A stretch of DNA of 64,000 bases from Gnetum montanum (GCA_015680685.1 MNCI01001992.1:294873-358872), one strand, 5' to 3'; counted from the stretch's first letter, positions 1 to 12,363 are shown. Translations and numbers: made by a program. The notes: generated from the sequence alone by a model not told the origin.

Positions 1-600
1 AAAGTTGTAATAGAAATGCCTAGAAATGGTGTCCAGCACTTGGTCAACAAAAGGTAATAGAAAATGATCTTTGAAATTTGCCATGTTGAGCAGCCAAAAG
101 TTGATGGACACTTGCCATTTTCCTTCTTTCTTGGGCATGATTATGAGTGGACTGACCCACTCACTGTCTATGATAGAGTAGATGAATCCTACCTTGAGGA
201 GTTGTTCAATATCCTCTTTAATAATATGCTTTAATTTGGGATTCAAATGTTGTTGTGGCTATCATTTTGGCTTAACGGAAGGGTTAGTGTATATCTGGGG
301 TTGGCATATTCTTAGATCTATACAAGTAAGCTTGGAACATAACTAGGTAAGGGCTACTAATGATTTTTCCATAACCTTCATCAACATTTTATTTTTTTCT
401 ATAGTAAGCTTGGCATTAATAATGATCGGCCTTCCATTTTTCAAGAACACATACTCCATTCCAGTTGGTAGTATCTTCAATTTAAGGAGCTCTTATTTAA
501 AATTGTTAGGAATCTCCAACTCTTCCCAATTGACATCATCATTTACTTCTTCAAAGAGTTGGTGATGAACTTGCTTGAGTTCATCCATACTTGCAACATA
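1..600 (-). pseudogene. M0 reverse transcriptase N-terminus and protease-RT linker (partial)
   Basis: About the first 80 residues of a Ty3/gypsy reverse transcriptase are readable on the minus strand between about 1 and 240: a WVSPLIIMPKKEGKW block, then INFWLLN and VDQVLDTISRH, matching the E1 copy at 7090-7250. The catalytic part lies beyond the window. Upstream (about 330-600) is the linker with the NWEEL..NNFK segment seen in E1 and M1. Fingers-domain motifs are well preserved, but several stops interrupt the linker. This enzyme would copy element RNA into DNA inside the virus-like particle. Confidence 0.75.
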
Positions 601-858
601 TTCATAGGTTAGGACCTTAGTAGGTTCCATGCATAATATATTACTGCTAGAATTAGCTGATAGCCACTAGGTGCCTTCTTGTTTTATTGCTACTACATAT
701 AGGCATCTTTGGATTTCAGCTTCTGGTGCACATTGGTTACATGTAGAGATAGATGTTCACTTTATTGATCATAACTTCTACACATAATGGCACCCTAAAT
801 TGTTGTACGTGATACATGGAATCCTCTTCTTCTCGATCTTTCCAAATTCATTTTCTTT

Positions 859-1230
859 TTATATCTCCAAGGAAAGATCTCTAATGCCCATTTTGGCATC
901 AACGGTGCTTAACCATGCCCTTCCAATAATAATTGGGAAGTCCCCCTTATAGTTCTCCACCTTGATTACTAGGAAGTCAATGGGATATGACCAACCACAA
1001 ATGGTGGTTATGATGTCCTCTACTAGTCCTAATGGAACAGTGATAGAATGGTTTGCTAATTCCAGGTGGATGTTTCTCTTCTTCAAGGGAGGAAGGTTCC
1101 ACATTATGTACATCTCATGCAAGATTAGATTAACATTGGAACTAGAGTTAAGAATAGATTTACAAGGCTCATTCCTAGAAATTTGCAAATATACTAAGGG
1201 AATCCTATGATTAGCTAACTTCTTGGGCAA
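859..1230 (-). pseudogene. M0 retroviral-type aspartic protease
   Basis: A 123-codon open stretch covers most of a Ty3/gypsy protease domain. Visible landmarks are PLVYLQISRNEPCK, the active-site segment ILNSSS (families normally have a D-S/T-G type triad, so the Asp codon appears changed to Asn), WNLPPLKKRNI, GLVEDI, GWSYPIDF, and the flap/C-terminal PIIIGRAWLSTVDAKMG. The same block is found in E1, M1, P2 and P3. The protease would cut the gag-pol polyprotein; with Asn at the catalytic position this copy should be inactive. The frame is long mainly because this block is conserved, not because it is a separate gene. Confidence 0.8.
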
Positions 1231-1799
1231 GTTACCAACACAAATCTAATTAGATACAACATGGTTCAACATTAGAATATGGATTCAAGAGGGATTTTGG
1301 TTTGAAGGGGACTCAAATAAAGATGAAACAGAGGATGGTGGAGGAATAGGGTTACCAATCACTGATGTGTTTGAGGGCTTTGGTGGACAATGAGGTTGGA
1401 AGAAGGGTCTTTTGTTTGTTCATGGTTCCAACTTGCTTGGTGGGTTAACCAGTTGTAGATTAACTACCCTTGTAACATTTTTTTACTGTGGTTGGGCAAG
1501 TAACTCACCCTGCATGGATGGAGTAGGTGGTAGCTATGTAGGAGATAGAGAAGTAGGTGCAGGGACAGGAGGAGCATGAGGATAGTAGGTGACATCTCTC
1601 TTTGGATAGGGAAATTGGTATACTTTAGAAGGGTAGTGGTAAGGTTGGTAAGTGGCAACATGACTAGAGAAGTCTCATGGAGATGAAGGTTGTTGAACAT
1701 AGTAAGCATAGGGATCTAGTTGCCAATAAGGGTACTACTATCTTGGAGGTGGCAATGCCCATGATTATGGTTGCTACCACTACTGGTATAATTGATAGG

Positions 1800-3713
1800 G
1801 TTTTGGTGGAACTATTGAGCGTTGCATTGTGGATAAGGTAATCTTTTGGGTGTTTGGCTTTGTGCAAGTTGTAGATGTAAGGCATACACGCCAGATTCCT
1901 GCAAATTTGACACAATTGGGCAACATCCTTTATGATGTTTATACTGGTATACATCACACCCACCATCATCATCTGAGTCACCATTTGTAGCCATATCTAT
2001 CACAACCATTTTACCCTTACCCTTAGATATAGCACATTTAGCTTCCTTATGTCTCAAGTGCTCATGCTCACCATTTTTCTCTTTGGACTCTTCAGCAACA
2101 TTTAAGACAACCTGAAACTTGTTGTCCATAGATTCCCATAATTGGTCAACCTTAGCTATGATTTCAGATTGCAATTTTTGGAGTGGAAATATTTTTTGAT
2201 TAGCCACCTCATCTTTGGTTAACTCATCCTCACTATCACAAAATTGAGCCTCCCTTTTGTGGATAGAAGGATCCTTGTTATATTTCTCTACACTTTTTCA
2301 CTTTCGTAATTCTCCATCCTCTTTGGCTACCTACTCAATTAATTTTTTGATTTGATAGGCACTTAACTCTATCAATCTCCCTTTGGCATAGACATCTAGG
2401 GTTTTCCTTATTTCAGACTGCAACTTGTCTATGATATGGTGGAGTTGATCAAGCTGAGAATATCCATGGTCGGGACACCTATGCAACAAAGAGTAGTATC
2501 ATCCAATAGTAGTATCCAAGGGCTCATAGTTTTCTTGATTCCACCCTTGGATCTTCTTCCTTAGATTGGACACTTGGGAGTACATTTGATATTTTTCATT
2601 GAATAATTCCAACATCGTACTCCACTACTTGATTGGTTCTAGTTCCAAGGATCGGTACCAATTTTTTGCTTTCTTTATGAGTGTCCTTGAAAATAATTTT
2701 AGCTTCTTTTAGTCATTCTCAATATTATATAAGGTACATGCATCTTGGAAGGCCTAGAGATGATTTTGTGGATCAGCATTGTACCCTCCCTCGAATTGAG
2801 GGATGTTGTTTATGATTAGCCTCTTTATTTTGCTATCCTTCATGTGCCTTGTTAGAATCCCCATAGCCATTGCGATGTTTAACATGCCCCAAGTGGGAAG
2901 TAGAGGTTCATCAAGGGCATGCCTCTAGTCATGATTATCTTGATGGTCCCTTTTGTTGGTCTAGTCTAGTTGGTCACCTCCATCATAGTTATTCCCTCTA
3001 CTGCCATGATCTAAGCTAGATGAAAAAGAAGAAGAGAATGATGAAGGGGAAGAGGAAGGAGAACTTGCTCCATGTTGACACCTATCACCCTTCCTTCAAT
3101 GCTTGTGACCACAATCACAATCTTGACCTCCTTTTTCCCCCTTATCCTGACTTGCCTCTCTAGATCCATTTTTGTCATTGGATCTGTTTTGACCAAAACT
3201 TGGATTATGAATTGTGAATTGCACATTTTGGTTGATGGTCCCCTAAACAAAGTCAAAGAGAGGAGAATGACTAAAGAAGTGGTTGCTTCCATCCAATGGA
3301 CCAAGCGAAGGTGGAAAAGTGTTTGACCCCTTGCCCTTCACAAGCTCATGTTGATGCTCCAGCTAATGATCCCTTAACCTTTGTGCTTCAATGGGATAAT
3401 AATCCCTTGAATTGGGATCTCTCATCTCATATTCTCCATGAAGATGTTGAAGGCCATGTCATGCAAGCATTAGCTAGAGCATTACTAGAACAAACTGATT
3501 AGGTGGCAACACAATGTTGCCTTCCATGTTACACCATTGCAACATTTTATCTTGATGAAAGATGAAGGTGAAGTTTGGTACATACTCATTGGGATGAGCA
3601 TATACCACCTGGTAGGTATTTAATGTGCTGAGGCACCTAGTTTGCCTTGGGAAAAGATGGGCTTCTATGAGAAGAAGACATTTTTTAATAATGAACTTAT
3701 AGGTAGTGTGCAC
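1800..3713 (-). pseudogene. M0 gag polyprotein
   Basis: On the minus strand the N-terminal block VYAHPNEYVPNFTF (about 3560-3610) is followed by a charged Ser/Arg-rich linker (about 2950-3150), a retrotransposon gag core (about 2350-2860, including ..NNFQVSNLRK-type and IIDKLQSE..RKTL segments), and a charged region ending in a zinc-knuckle-like CDVYQYKHHKGCC at about 1890-1935. Other copies show C-x2-C-x3-H-x4-C there, so the second Cys is lost in M0. Distal to the knuckle is a Pro/Tyr-rich tail (about 1460-1800). Stops and shifts break it into pieces. Gag forms the particle and packages RNA. Confidence 0.75.
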
Positions 3714-3829
3714 TTAAGGTTTAATTTAATTATAATTATAATTTTTGTTTTTGTAAGATTTGACTCTCAGGGTTTGAACAATGAGGTTACTAAGTTCCAC
3801 TCGGTTTAGATAGCACATGTAGAACTACA

Positions 3830-3849
3830 GTTCCCAGCAATGGCACCAA
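3830..3849 (-). other. M0 primer binding site (tRNA-Asp type)
   Basis: Directly inside the LTR the minus strand reads TTGGTGCCATTGCTGGGAAC. Plant tRNA-Asp ends in ..CCCCGGCAACGGCGCCA, whose complement is TGGCGCCGTTGCCGGGG; the site matches this with a few transitions. Athila elements are known to use this type of primer. Confidence 0.75.
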
Positions 3850-4686
3850 TGATGAGCAACGAGGTATCCCTATGCCCAACTATATGAATCACAGGTATTC
3901 ACATGCAATCCAATCAAATTCCATAGACTTTAATTACCAAGTACACTAGAGCTAAATAGTGCATGCATGTTTTTTGTTTGTTATCTTCCCAGTCCCACTT
4001 GTGAAGTGCAATTGTATGGTTAAGTGTGACTGAGGCATAAGATCTTTATTATTTTGTGTTTTATCAATTTACTTGCCAAGAATCAAGAATGAAAGTAAGA
4101 GTAATTAAATTCTAAGTAAACTATGGTCTAATCTAGCCTAACACAAGTAACCATTTCCACTTCCTAGACATATCCTAAATTTTGTGTAAACACTATTGGG
4201 TTGTCAAGCACTAATCGTTTCTGAGCTACCAAGTGTCACATGTATGTTCAAAGGGGTTGTGCTTGTGTATTTTTAACCAATGAATCAAAATTAATTGTTG
4301 AATGAATAAAATTAATGTAAATTAAATAAAATCACAATATATAAATGCATAAGAAAGAAAGTCTCAAGTGCAACAAGGTGAATCAAAGAGCTTGTCTTTC
4401 TTGCCAACACAATGATGTGTTTAGGTACATCAATGCTTGAATAAAGATCTGATCACACTTAGACCTCCTACTACAGGCACTTGGAAAATATTCTAACTCT
4501 CAAATGGACAAACTGCAAGAGTTTCGCTACTTGACTACCAAAAAATCTCCTCCGTCGTGCACCCAGATAGACCCAAGAGTGACCCTATGATATCGAATGT
4601 ACGATATCATATCTTGGGCTACAATATTGTGTACTCAATATTGTGGTGACTCCAATATCAAAGTGTATGAAAAATACAATTTATCA
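3850..4686 (-). repeat. M0 5' LTR (837 bp)
   Basis: On the minus strand it begins TGATAAATTG and ends GTTGCTCATCA, next to the primer site. The U3 part (about 4575-4680) holds several GATATC/CAATATTG-type short palindromes, as in the other LTRs. R/U5 text such as the TTCGAATAAAG-type block near 4435-4450 is shared with M1 and P3. The second LTR is outside the window. Confidence 0.8.
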
Positions 4687-5990
4687 ACAAGGAACACATG
4701 AACCCTTGGATGCCACCATGGGTAGATATTATTCACTCTTACACTAATGCCTTGGCCATGGTTATTCTCAAAGGAAACAACTTTGCCACATCATAGATGG
4801 GCTCAGAGTAGAAACTAGAAGAACTCTTGGGATTTATGCCCAAGGGAGATTGCTTAAATTAAGAGTTCATCAGATTCAAAGGTTGATAGAGTAGGTAGTA
4901 AAAGAAGAAGATTGGTTTTGAAAAAGGAAAAGTGCAGAAGAGCATAATAGAGATCCTTCCATAAGGAAATTGGAGGTCTAATTTTGTGATGAGGAGGAGT
5001 CACCACTTGATAAAGTGATGAATAGGAAAACCTTGCACATTCAAAAATCTATTTATGATGTTCTAGGAAAGGTTAATAAATTATGTGACTCTTTGGATGA
5101 AAAATTCCAAATTTCTATGAAGATTATTGAAGAATCCAAAGAGCAAAATAGTGATCATAATTATAGGAGGCAAAAAGAAGATAAAAATGCCTACTAGAAA
5201 GGGAAGGGAAAAGTTGTTGTAGTAAAAGAAGTTGTGGAGATAGACTCCAAAGATTATACTAGTTGTGACATTTGTCAATATGAACATCAGAAGGGATGTT
5301 TCCCTATAGTATCATATATACAAGAGTTTGGTGTGTAAGCATTGAATTTATGACTAGTAAGGAGGCAAGCACCTAGATGATTGCCTTATCCTCAAGGAAA
5401 TCCAAGGTAGTTCCTCCAACACTAACAAGCTTGTTATCCAAGTGAAGCTCCACCACAACCATATGAGAAATACCAATAATGGCACCAACCACAATCATGG
5501 GAAATGCCATTGCCAAGATAGTAGTACACTTATAAGAAACTAGATCCATACAAGAACTATATTTAGCAACCTGTCTCTCCAAAAAGGTTTGTAAGACATG
5601 CCTCATTTTAGCATCACTATTACCCTCTAGAGTACCATCAAACACATTCACCATCTACTCAAGCGAAGAACCCATATCCATACTACCCTCTACATCTGTT
5701 TGCACACATCCCTCTACCCTTGACCCAGATACCTCTTGCTCCATCCATGCAAGGTGAAATTCCCCCATAGCCATAGCAATGAAATGCTATGAGGGCTATA
5801 CATTCACAACTAGCCTTCTAGTCAAGTTTTTCGAATAATCATTCCAAGAAATGACCTTTCTTCCAACCCAACAGTCCTTCCAAACCCTCACAACCTAATG
5901 CGGTTGGTTACCCTGTATCTCCAACACCCTCATCCTCTACATCAAATACATTTAAGTACCCTTCAAACCAACTAAGACCTTAGATCCATA
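4687..5990 (+). pseudogene. E1 gag C-terminal part
   Basis: It starts in mid-domain at the M0 insertion: the KQG.HEPLD segment, then HIIDGL..ETRRTLGIYAQGRL (gag core end), a charged helix-prone stretch (MNRKTLHIQKS.., about 5015-5195), and a zinc-knuckle-like CDICQYEHQKGCF at about 5265-5305 (C-x2-C-x3-H-x4-C). A Pro/Tyr/Gln-rich tail follows (about 5380-5990). The frame is interrupted by about a dozen stops. The capsid-forming N-terminal half lies on the far side of M0. Confidence 0.75.
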
Positions 5991-5995
5991 CTATA

Positions 5996-6415
5996 ATGCT
6001 AACTCATGTTGTTTTTGATTGGATTAAGGTTGGAAATTATCCCACAAAAATATCTGATCTAAGAAGTCCTCTCATTTACTTGCAGATTGCTAGACATGAG
6101 CCTTGCAAGGCTCTTCTTGATTCTAGTTCAGGTTTTAATCTCATCTTCCATGACATGTACAAAGCCTAGAACCTACTACCTATCAAGAAGGGTAATATTT
6201 GTTTAGAATTGGCAGACCAATCAATCATTGTTTCTTTAGGATTAGTGGAAGACATTGTGACCATAGTTTGTGGGTGGTCCTATCCTATTGATTTTATGGT
6301 AATAAAGGTTGAAATCTATAAGGGTGACTTCCCCATCATTATGGGAAGGGCTTGGTTAAGTACAGTAGATGCACATATCGGTATAAGGGACCTCTCCTTG
6401 GAAATCTCCAAGTAA
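5996..6415 (+). pseudogene. E1 aspartic protease
   Basis: It reads in one frame from an ATG at 5996. It contains DWIKVGNYPTKISDL, SPLIYLQIARHEPCK, the active-site segment LLDSSSG (catalytic Asp kept), SLGLVEDIV, GWSYPIDFMVIKV and FPIIMGRAWLSTVDA. One in-frame TAG at 6167-6169 stands where P3 and P2 have the Trp of WNLPP. Here the preceding base is C, making the ancestral site CTGG, a CHG context. The domain is otherwise complete. Confidence 0.8.
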
Positions 6416-6419
6416 AATG

Positions 6420-8250
6420 AATTTGAATGATAAGAGAAGAAGCATGTTGTATGCATCACATACAGTGATAGTAGGTGCAATTGCATGCAAAATATCTAGT
6501 CCATTAAGAGTACATTCATCAAAGCATGCAATTAGTGTGCACATGAAAAATATATTCAAAGGTGTCTATATATAACAACCACAAAATAAGAGGACATCTA
6601 GTGGCTAACACTTGACTTTAACAACATCACACTATGCATGGAACCAACCGAGAGATTGACATGTGCCTATGTCAAAAGCATGGATGAACTTGAGCAAATT
6701 CATTGCCAACTCTCTAACAATGAATAAAATGATGATACCTATGGAGGAGAGTTGGAAATCCTTAATAATTTTAAGCAAGAGCTCCTAGAATTAAGAACTC
6801 TATTCGTCAACATGGAATATACATTTTTAAACAATGGTAACCCGATCATAATCAATGCAAATCTTTCTCCAAAACAAAAAGATAAGCTATTGTAGGTCAT
6901 CAATAACTGGCCACAACCTTTTCTTGGTCATATCCTAAAAAATAGATCTAAGGATATGCTAGCATCACATCTACACTAACCTGCCCATGAAGCCAAGAAG
7001 GCAACCCTGGAGGTAGTTAAATTCCAAATTGAAGTAGATCATCAAGGAGGAAATAGAACAACTCCTCAAGGCAAGGTTCATCTATTCCATTGCATATAGT
7101 GAGTGGGTAGCCCACTTGTAATTGTGCCAAAGAAAGGTGGAAAGCGATAGGTCTACATCAACTTTAGGCTATTAAATATGGAAACATTTAAATATAATTT
7201 TCCATTGCCATTTTTGAATCAAGTGTTGGACACCATATCTAGGCATTGCTATTATAGCTTCTTGGATGGTTATAGTGGCTATAACCAAATCCAAATTGTG
7301 CCAAAAGATTAGGCCAAGACAACATTCATGAGTCCATGAGGGAATTTTTCATATTGTAAGATGCCATTTGGTCTGTGTAATGCCCCTACAACATTCCAAC
7401 ACCTAGTCCTAAGTATTTTCCAATAGTAGATTGGTAGTAGGGTAGAAGTCTTTATGGATGATTTTTCAACCTATGGGGCTACATTTGAGCAAGCCTTGGA
7501 TTGCCTTGAGTAGGTATTAAAAATATGTGTTGAAACAAACCTTAGACTTAATTGGTAGAAAAGCCATCTAATGGTCTAGGAAGGCATAGTATTAGGGCAT
7601 AGAATTACTCAGGAAAGGATTGAGGTAGATCTAGAAAAGATAAGGGTCATCCAAGGAGTTACACACCAAACAGAGATAGTCAAAGATGTCAGATCATTCA
7701 TTGGACACAATGACTACTACCAACATTTCATAGAGAATTTATCTAGGATTGTAAAGCCATTGGATGAACTTACAAAGAAAGATGCTCCATTTATTTGGAC
7801 CAAGGAGTGCAAACATGCATTTCAACTACTAAAGGAGAAACTCATAGAAACTCCAATTCTACAGGCACTAGACTAGTCTAGACCATTTCTTATAATGACA
7901 TATGCATCTAATTATGCCTTGGGAGCTATGCTTACATAGTTGGATGATAAGAAATGTCTATATTACATCCACTATGTGAGTCAAAGCATTGAGGTTGCAC
8001 AATTGAATTGCACCATAACTAAAAAAGAACTAATAGTAGTGGTATACACTCTCGACAAGTTTAGGCACCATGTGCTTGGTTATAAGGTTTTTGTGCACAT
8101 AGACCACAATGCCATTTTCTTCCTAATGAAGAAGATAATGGTGAGCCCTTGTATCATATGGTGGCTCATGATCTTGTAGGAATTTAATCTTATAATGGTA
8201 GATCGGAAAGGAACTAAGAATGTGATCACTGACTAGTTCTCTTGATTAAG
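6420..8250 (+). pseudogene. E1 reverse transcriptase and RNase H
   Basis: The linker (6420-7080, with LNNFKQELLEL and FLNNGNPIIIN) leads into RT from about 7090: SPLVIVPKKGGKR, INFRLLN, FLNQVLDTISRH, FLDGYSGYNQIQIV (about 7258-7300), KMPFGLCNAPTTFQ (about 7360-7400) and the catalytic VEVFMDDFSTYG (about 7442-7480), with both Asp kept. The connection EKI..IQGV..VKDVRSF(I)GH and FIENLSRIVKPLDEL follows. RNase H shows ASNYALGAML, KKELIVVVYTLDKFR, VHIDHNAIFF and a degenerate end near 8245. About a dozen TAG stops, and a few TGA, interrupt an otherwise continuous frame. The enzyme would make cDNA in the particle. Confidence 0.85.
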
Positions 8251-8439
8251 ATGGGATAATAAAGAGGAGGAGAGTTCACTCTTTGATCAATTTCTCAATG
8301 AACTCCTCTTTATAGAAGCAATAAATGACCAAGTGCCTACAGAACCAACATGATACAATGGCATCCTCACTTGCCCTCCCACTTAGGAGATGCCACAGGA
8401 TCTAGACTTTAGGGAGAAGAAATAGTTTCTTCATTGGGA

Positions 8440-9400
8440 AAAGTAATTCATGGAAATTAATAGACACCTTTACAAGGTGTGCATAGATGGCCTAGTTTGT
8501 TGGTGTGTCCCTAATGCAAATCAACTATGTATTCTTTAGGATGCTTATGAAGGCCTCTATGAAGGCCACTATGTAGGGAGATGCACAACCATAAAAATCT
8601 TGATGGTAGGATACTATTGGCCTACAATCTTCAGGGATGCTCACTAGTTTGTCCAATCTTGTGAATGCTATCAACGAGATGGTGGGATGACCACACAAAT
8701 GAAGAGTCTTCAACAATGCATTTAACCACTAGACTCCTTTGACATATGGGCAATAGACCTCATGGGTCCCATCACATCCATTTCCAATGAAAAGGCATAC
8801 ATCATCATAGTAGTCAACTACTACATCAAATGGGTAGAAGCCATAGCCATCATCGATTATACATCATTCACTACTACTAGATTTGTACAACAACATGTTA
8901 TAAATAGGTTTGGGGTTCCATGTGCACTAATTTCTAATAATGAAACTCATTTTATAGGTGTGACTTTTAGAAAATTAATGCAATTCTTGGGGTTTGAATG
9001 TAAATTAACAACACCCTATCATCCCCAAGCTAATGGTCAAGTAGAGGTAATTAACTAAGAGATCACAAAGATCCTAACAAGGGCCATAAGCAAATATAGG
9101 AGAGATTGGAGCACAAAACTCAACTATGCCCTATGGACCTATTTCTCAACATGGAAACTCCATATTGGATACTCTCCCTATGAGTTAGTATAAAAAACTT
9201 CCAACACTTCTAGTTCAATCTGAGCCCCATACACTTTCAAAAAATTATGACCTGAATCTTAATCTAAGTCTAGTCCAAAAAGAAAGACTAATCAACTTCC
9301 ATGTGCTAGATGAAAATAGATTGGTGGCCCTATATTTGAATGAGATGCACAAGGCATTCAATAAGTAATGACATGAATAAAGAAAATGAAAAGTAAAATT
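8440..9400 (+). pseudogene. E1 integrase
   Basis: The zinc-binding HHCC region is at about 8565-8690 (GHYVGRCTT.., YYWPTIFRDAH, SCECYQRDG). The last Cys of the usual C-x2-CQR appears to be Tyr. The catalytic core has DLMGPI (first Asp kept, about 8756), ISNNETHF (normally D-N-G-T, so the second Asp is Asn, about 8930-8950) and PYHPQANGQVEV (Glu kept, about 9020-9050). A GPY/F-like tail with GYSPYELV lies at about 9160-9190. The lost Asp predicts an inactive enzyme. Integrase would insert the cDNA with the 5-bp duplications seen around M1, P2, P3 and P4. Confidence 0.85.
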
Positions 9401-9599
9401 CCAACTGAGAGATAAGGTTCTTTACTAGAATCCCACACATGTACCTCAAAAAAAAAATTTCAAACATTGTGGGAAGGACCCTATATAATTGTTGAAACCT
9501 TTCCTTCTAGGGCCATGACCATATACAAACCTGAAAACCCAAATAAAAAGTAGTTGGTCAACATCCAATAAGTGAAGCTTTTCTTAGAACCAAGACAAG

Positions 9600-10640
9600 C
9601 CAGTGTAATGAATACCTTAATGGATGGACAAGCATGTTCAATTTTTTGGATCTCCTCCTTCCAACTCAGTCGTGCGAGAGATGGAAATCCATGCTAATAA
9701 TCCATGTGTCTCCTTATTTCTTCTAATTTTTTTCTACATTTTTGATTATGCAATTTATTTATTTTACAACTTTTTGATTTTCAAAAGTTTTCTCATTTTT
9801 ACATCATTTTTTGTTTTACACCATTGTTAGTACATTTGAATCTTTATTGGATATTTTATAATTTCTTATATATTTTACCTTGTTTTGTTTGAGTGTGGTT
9901 TTCAAATTTTTGCTAATAAAATTGCTTTCTTGCCAATAGGACACAATGGTGTTGTAGCTATTACTATTGATGGTTTATGCTTGATGATTGGTTTGCTAAT
10001 GTCTAGTTTCTATTTTAAAATTTTTGTACTGATGGATTAGCCATGGCTTCTTTTTCATGGAATAGGTAGTGAGTCCATGACATCTGCCCATCCACAAACT
10101 CTATTGTTTTCCTTATTTTGGAAGTTTGAGGTTCCTTTCATTAAATCAACTTTTAATAAATTTGTGACCTTGGTAGTTTTCAAAACTAGGAAAGATTCAA
10201 AGATTTGTGCAATATGTGACTTCAAGGGAACTGAATATTCTTTGTACTTTTCTACTTGAATGCTTGAGTGTTTTTCATGGACTTCTTATTGTTCCATGTT
10301 CCACTAATAGGAAGTCAAAATAAAGTCATTACATGGTGTGGTTCCCATCCAAAAATCCAATAAATAAATAAATAAAAAGAAAAAAAAGAAAAAAACATGA
10401 TGGAAATTCAAAGCACATCCCTTAGACAAATAAATGGGCTACAAGCTCTAGTTATAGGACTAGAAAGACATGTACCCATGCTTGATGGTCCCCTCTAACT
10501 AAGGCCCTCTCTCTCAGTTCCTACTTTTGTTTTCTTCTCTTTATGAAATAGTGGTTGTTTTGTGGAAGCACTCTTGTATCTTGAGGGGGTGGATTGGTCT
10601 TGGAGTGGTGATGCAAAGTCACTAAAAAAGGTTGGTTTTG
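9600..10640 (+). other. E1 spacer between integrase and ORF3
   Basis: This holds a degenerate copy of the internal polypurine-like box (9655-9683), then a T-rich tract (about 9712-9905). Blocks shared with P2, P3 and P4 follow: the ATCCAC-type block near 10085-10100, GTGACTTCAAG.. near 10216, and GAAAGACATGT..CCCATGCTTGA at about 10465-10490. An AATA/A-rich simple repeat lies at 10360-10400. I see no intact gene. Confidence 0.55.
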
Positions 10641-12150
10641 GTCTAGACTAAGCATGAATCTTTTTAGATCATTTTAAACGTAAACTCCACAAGAGATTTC
10701 TTTTTAGAGTCTGTACCAAATGTCACTACACTCAAAGATGTGCAAACATCCACAAGAACTACAAGCGGTAGAATAAGTGCAGTGCAATATGAGAAAATAT
10801 TGGATGAATTAGTGGGAATTAGGTAATCACTTTTGAATGTCTTTGACCTTTCGTATAACATCACTGCAACCTAGTTGAAGCCGTTGGAGGCAAGGGGAAA
10901 GAACATTATATTCGAAGAGAAACTTGAAATAACCTAGCTTAATTGTAGAAGTTACCAAACTGAGAGCCCAAATATTTAATCTTGCATTTCTCAACTCAGT
11001 ACTAACAAGAGCTGAAGCTATGCAATAGATTCAGACTAAGCTCAAAGGGGTTGAGGGTGTAATGGAGATGGTGGTGTTCTACAGATCCTTAGTAGAGGCC
11101 ACATAACACATGACTCAAAAGGCCTTGGATCAAACCCATCAAGAGAATGTCTCATTGATCATTGACAACCATTGCCTATGAAATGTTAATGCACACAAGC
11201 AATAGTTAATAGATTTCATCCATAAACAGTAGGAGTAACTAGCTAGAGCAAACATAGAGCTAAGGAGATTAGTAGTAGAGAACAAGAATCTCTTCATGGA
11301 GGAGGTGCATGCCCTTCACCAAAAGACTAAAATTGAAGTAGCCACCTAGAAATCTAAAGCTCTCAAATTTGAGAAAGTCAAAGATCCTTACAAAGAGTAG
11401 GTTAGTCTACAAAAGGAAGTAAATGAAAAACATATCCAATTGGTAAAGGCAAAGGCAACTGAAGCCCTCTAGCAACTTTAGCAAGGAAGGGAAATTTGGC
11501 AACCCATCATTGATGGGATAGAAGCCTACAACAAAGTGAAAATATGCATGAAAGAGTTGCAGATTGAGGAGATGATGGAGTATATGGAGCTTGGAAATCT
11601 CTATTATAAAAATCTAGCCATGTTGATTGCTAGATGATCATGGTTAGAGTTGGAGAAGTAGGTGGCCAGCTTGAACTTGTTGTATGAGGTAGAGTTCAAG
11701 TACCATAAGGACACCAAGGACAAGCTTGTGATGGCTAATGATAAACTTGAAGTTCTCAAGGCATGATTCATGAACCAATGATCAACTACTAAGAACCTAG
11801 ATAGGAGGATGAACGACTACAAGGAGCTATAGAATGTAGTCAAGGCATTCGACATCGAATGTAAATAATTTTCTACCTAGTTTGTCAATGTAAAGGAGAT
11901 GTTCTTGATCATGCCATGTCCATGGGATGTCCCCATTCTAGCCCACATTGGTCAAGCTGGATGGATTGTGAATGATCACTGAAGTAAGGAGGAGAAGATG
12001 AAGGCATTGCATGATGCCTTTTGCCTTCCTTTGGAGGTTTTAGCCATAGTACGATAGCCACAACCACCTTAGCCACTGCATGTGCCTAGATTTGATGAAG
12101 GTCCTTTAAAGCCTTAGGAGCCACCACCACCTAGAACTATCTGATCTTCA
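10640..12150 (+). pseudogene. E1 ORF3, coiled-coil protein of unknown function (N-terminally truncated)
   Basis: I do not recognise a named family. The protein aligns along its length with the P2 ORF3: TSTR.., LDELVGIR, LKGVEGVMEMVVF, LRRLVVENKNLFMEEVHAL, YEVEFKYHKDTKDKL, RRMNDY and the C-terminal CPWDVPILAHIGQA (about 11918-11960), ending near EPPPPRT. One frame holds from 10948 to past 12100 without indels although about 20 stops interrupt it; a frameshift lies near 10930. Composition (Leu, Glu, Lys, Asn) suggests long helices, probably a coiled coil. The position after integrase is where Athila elements carry an env-like ORF, but I see no signal peptide or membrane segment. The first 450 or so codons seen in P2 are absent. 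Confidence 0.65.
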
Positions 12151-12363
12151 CCACTATCTTTATGCTATTAGAGGATGTGCTATCCAAATTTTTGTAGTCA
12201 TGTCATGGTGTTCAATTTTATGTCATGGACACTACAATTTTGTAATGTGTTAATCTATACCCTTTTGCACTTATTTTTGTTAAGTTAGTTTCTTTTGTTT
12301 TATTAAGAGTTAGTAAATAATCCCATACCTTTCCATATTTGTAACAAAACTTAAGGATGAGTT

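Larger units (their letters stand above)
1..4686 (-). mobile_element. M0: Athila-like Ty3/gypsy element, 5' part, nested in E1
   Basis: Read on the minus strand, the order is LTR (3850-4686), tRNA-Asp-type primer site, gag, protease, and the start of reverse transcriptase, which runs off the left edge. The LTR begins TGATAAATTG (complement at 4686) like the LTRs of P3. At 4687 a plus-strand gag continues in mid-domain, so M0 inserted into E1's gag and E1's 5' part should lie left of the window. The expected 5-bp target duplication on the right side is ACAAG (4687-4691); its partner is outside. Coding frames carry scattered stops, so the copy is dead. The Athila assignment rests on the protease and RT motifs and on the primer site. 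Confidence 0.85.

Noticed and set aside
7085-9200. The idea that TAG is read as an amino acid (amber recoding) in these elements
   Set aside because: TAA and TGA also interrupt the same frames, TAG replaces Trp, Gln and other residues, and C-to-T decay at CHG sites explains the bias more simply.
9624-9830. A hydrophobic Phe-rich frame that could look like a membrane protein (env-like) after integrase
   Set aside because: The hydrophobicity comes from the T-rich tract; the frame is not conserved in P2, P3 or P4.
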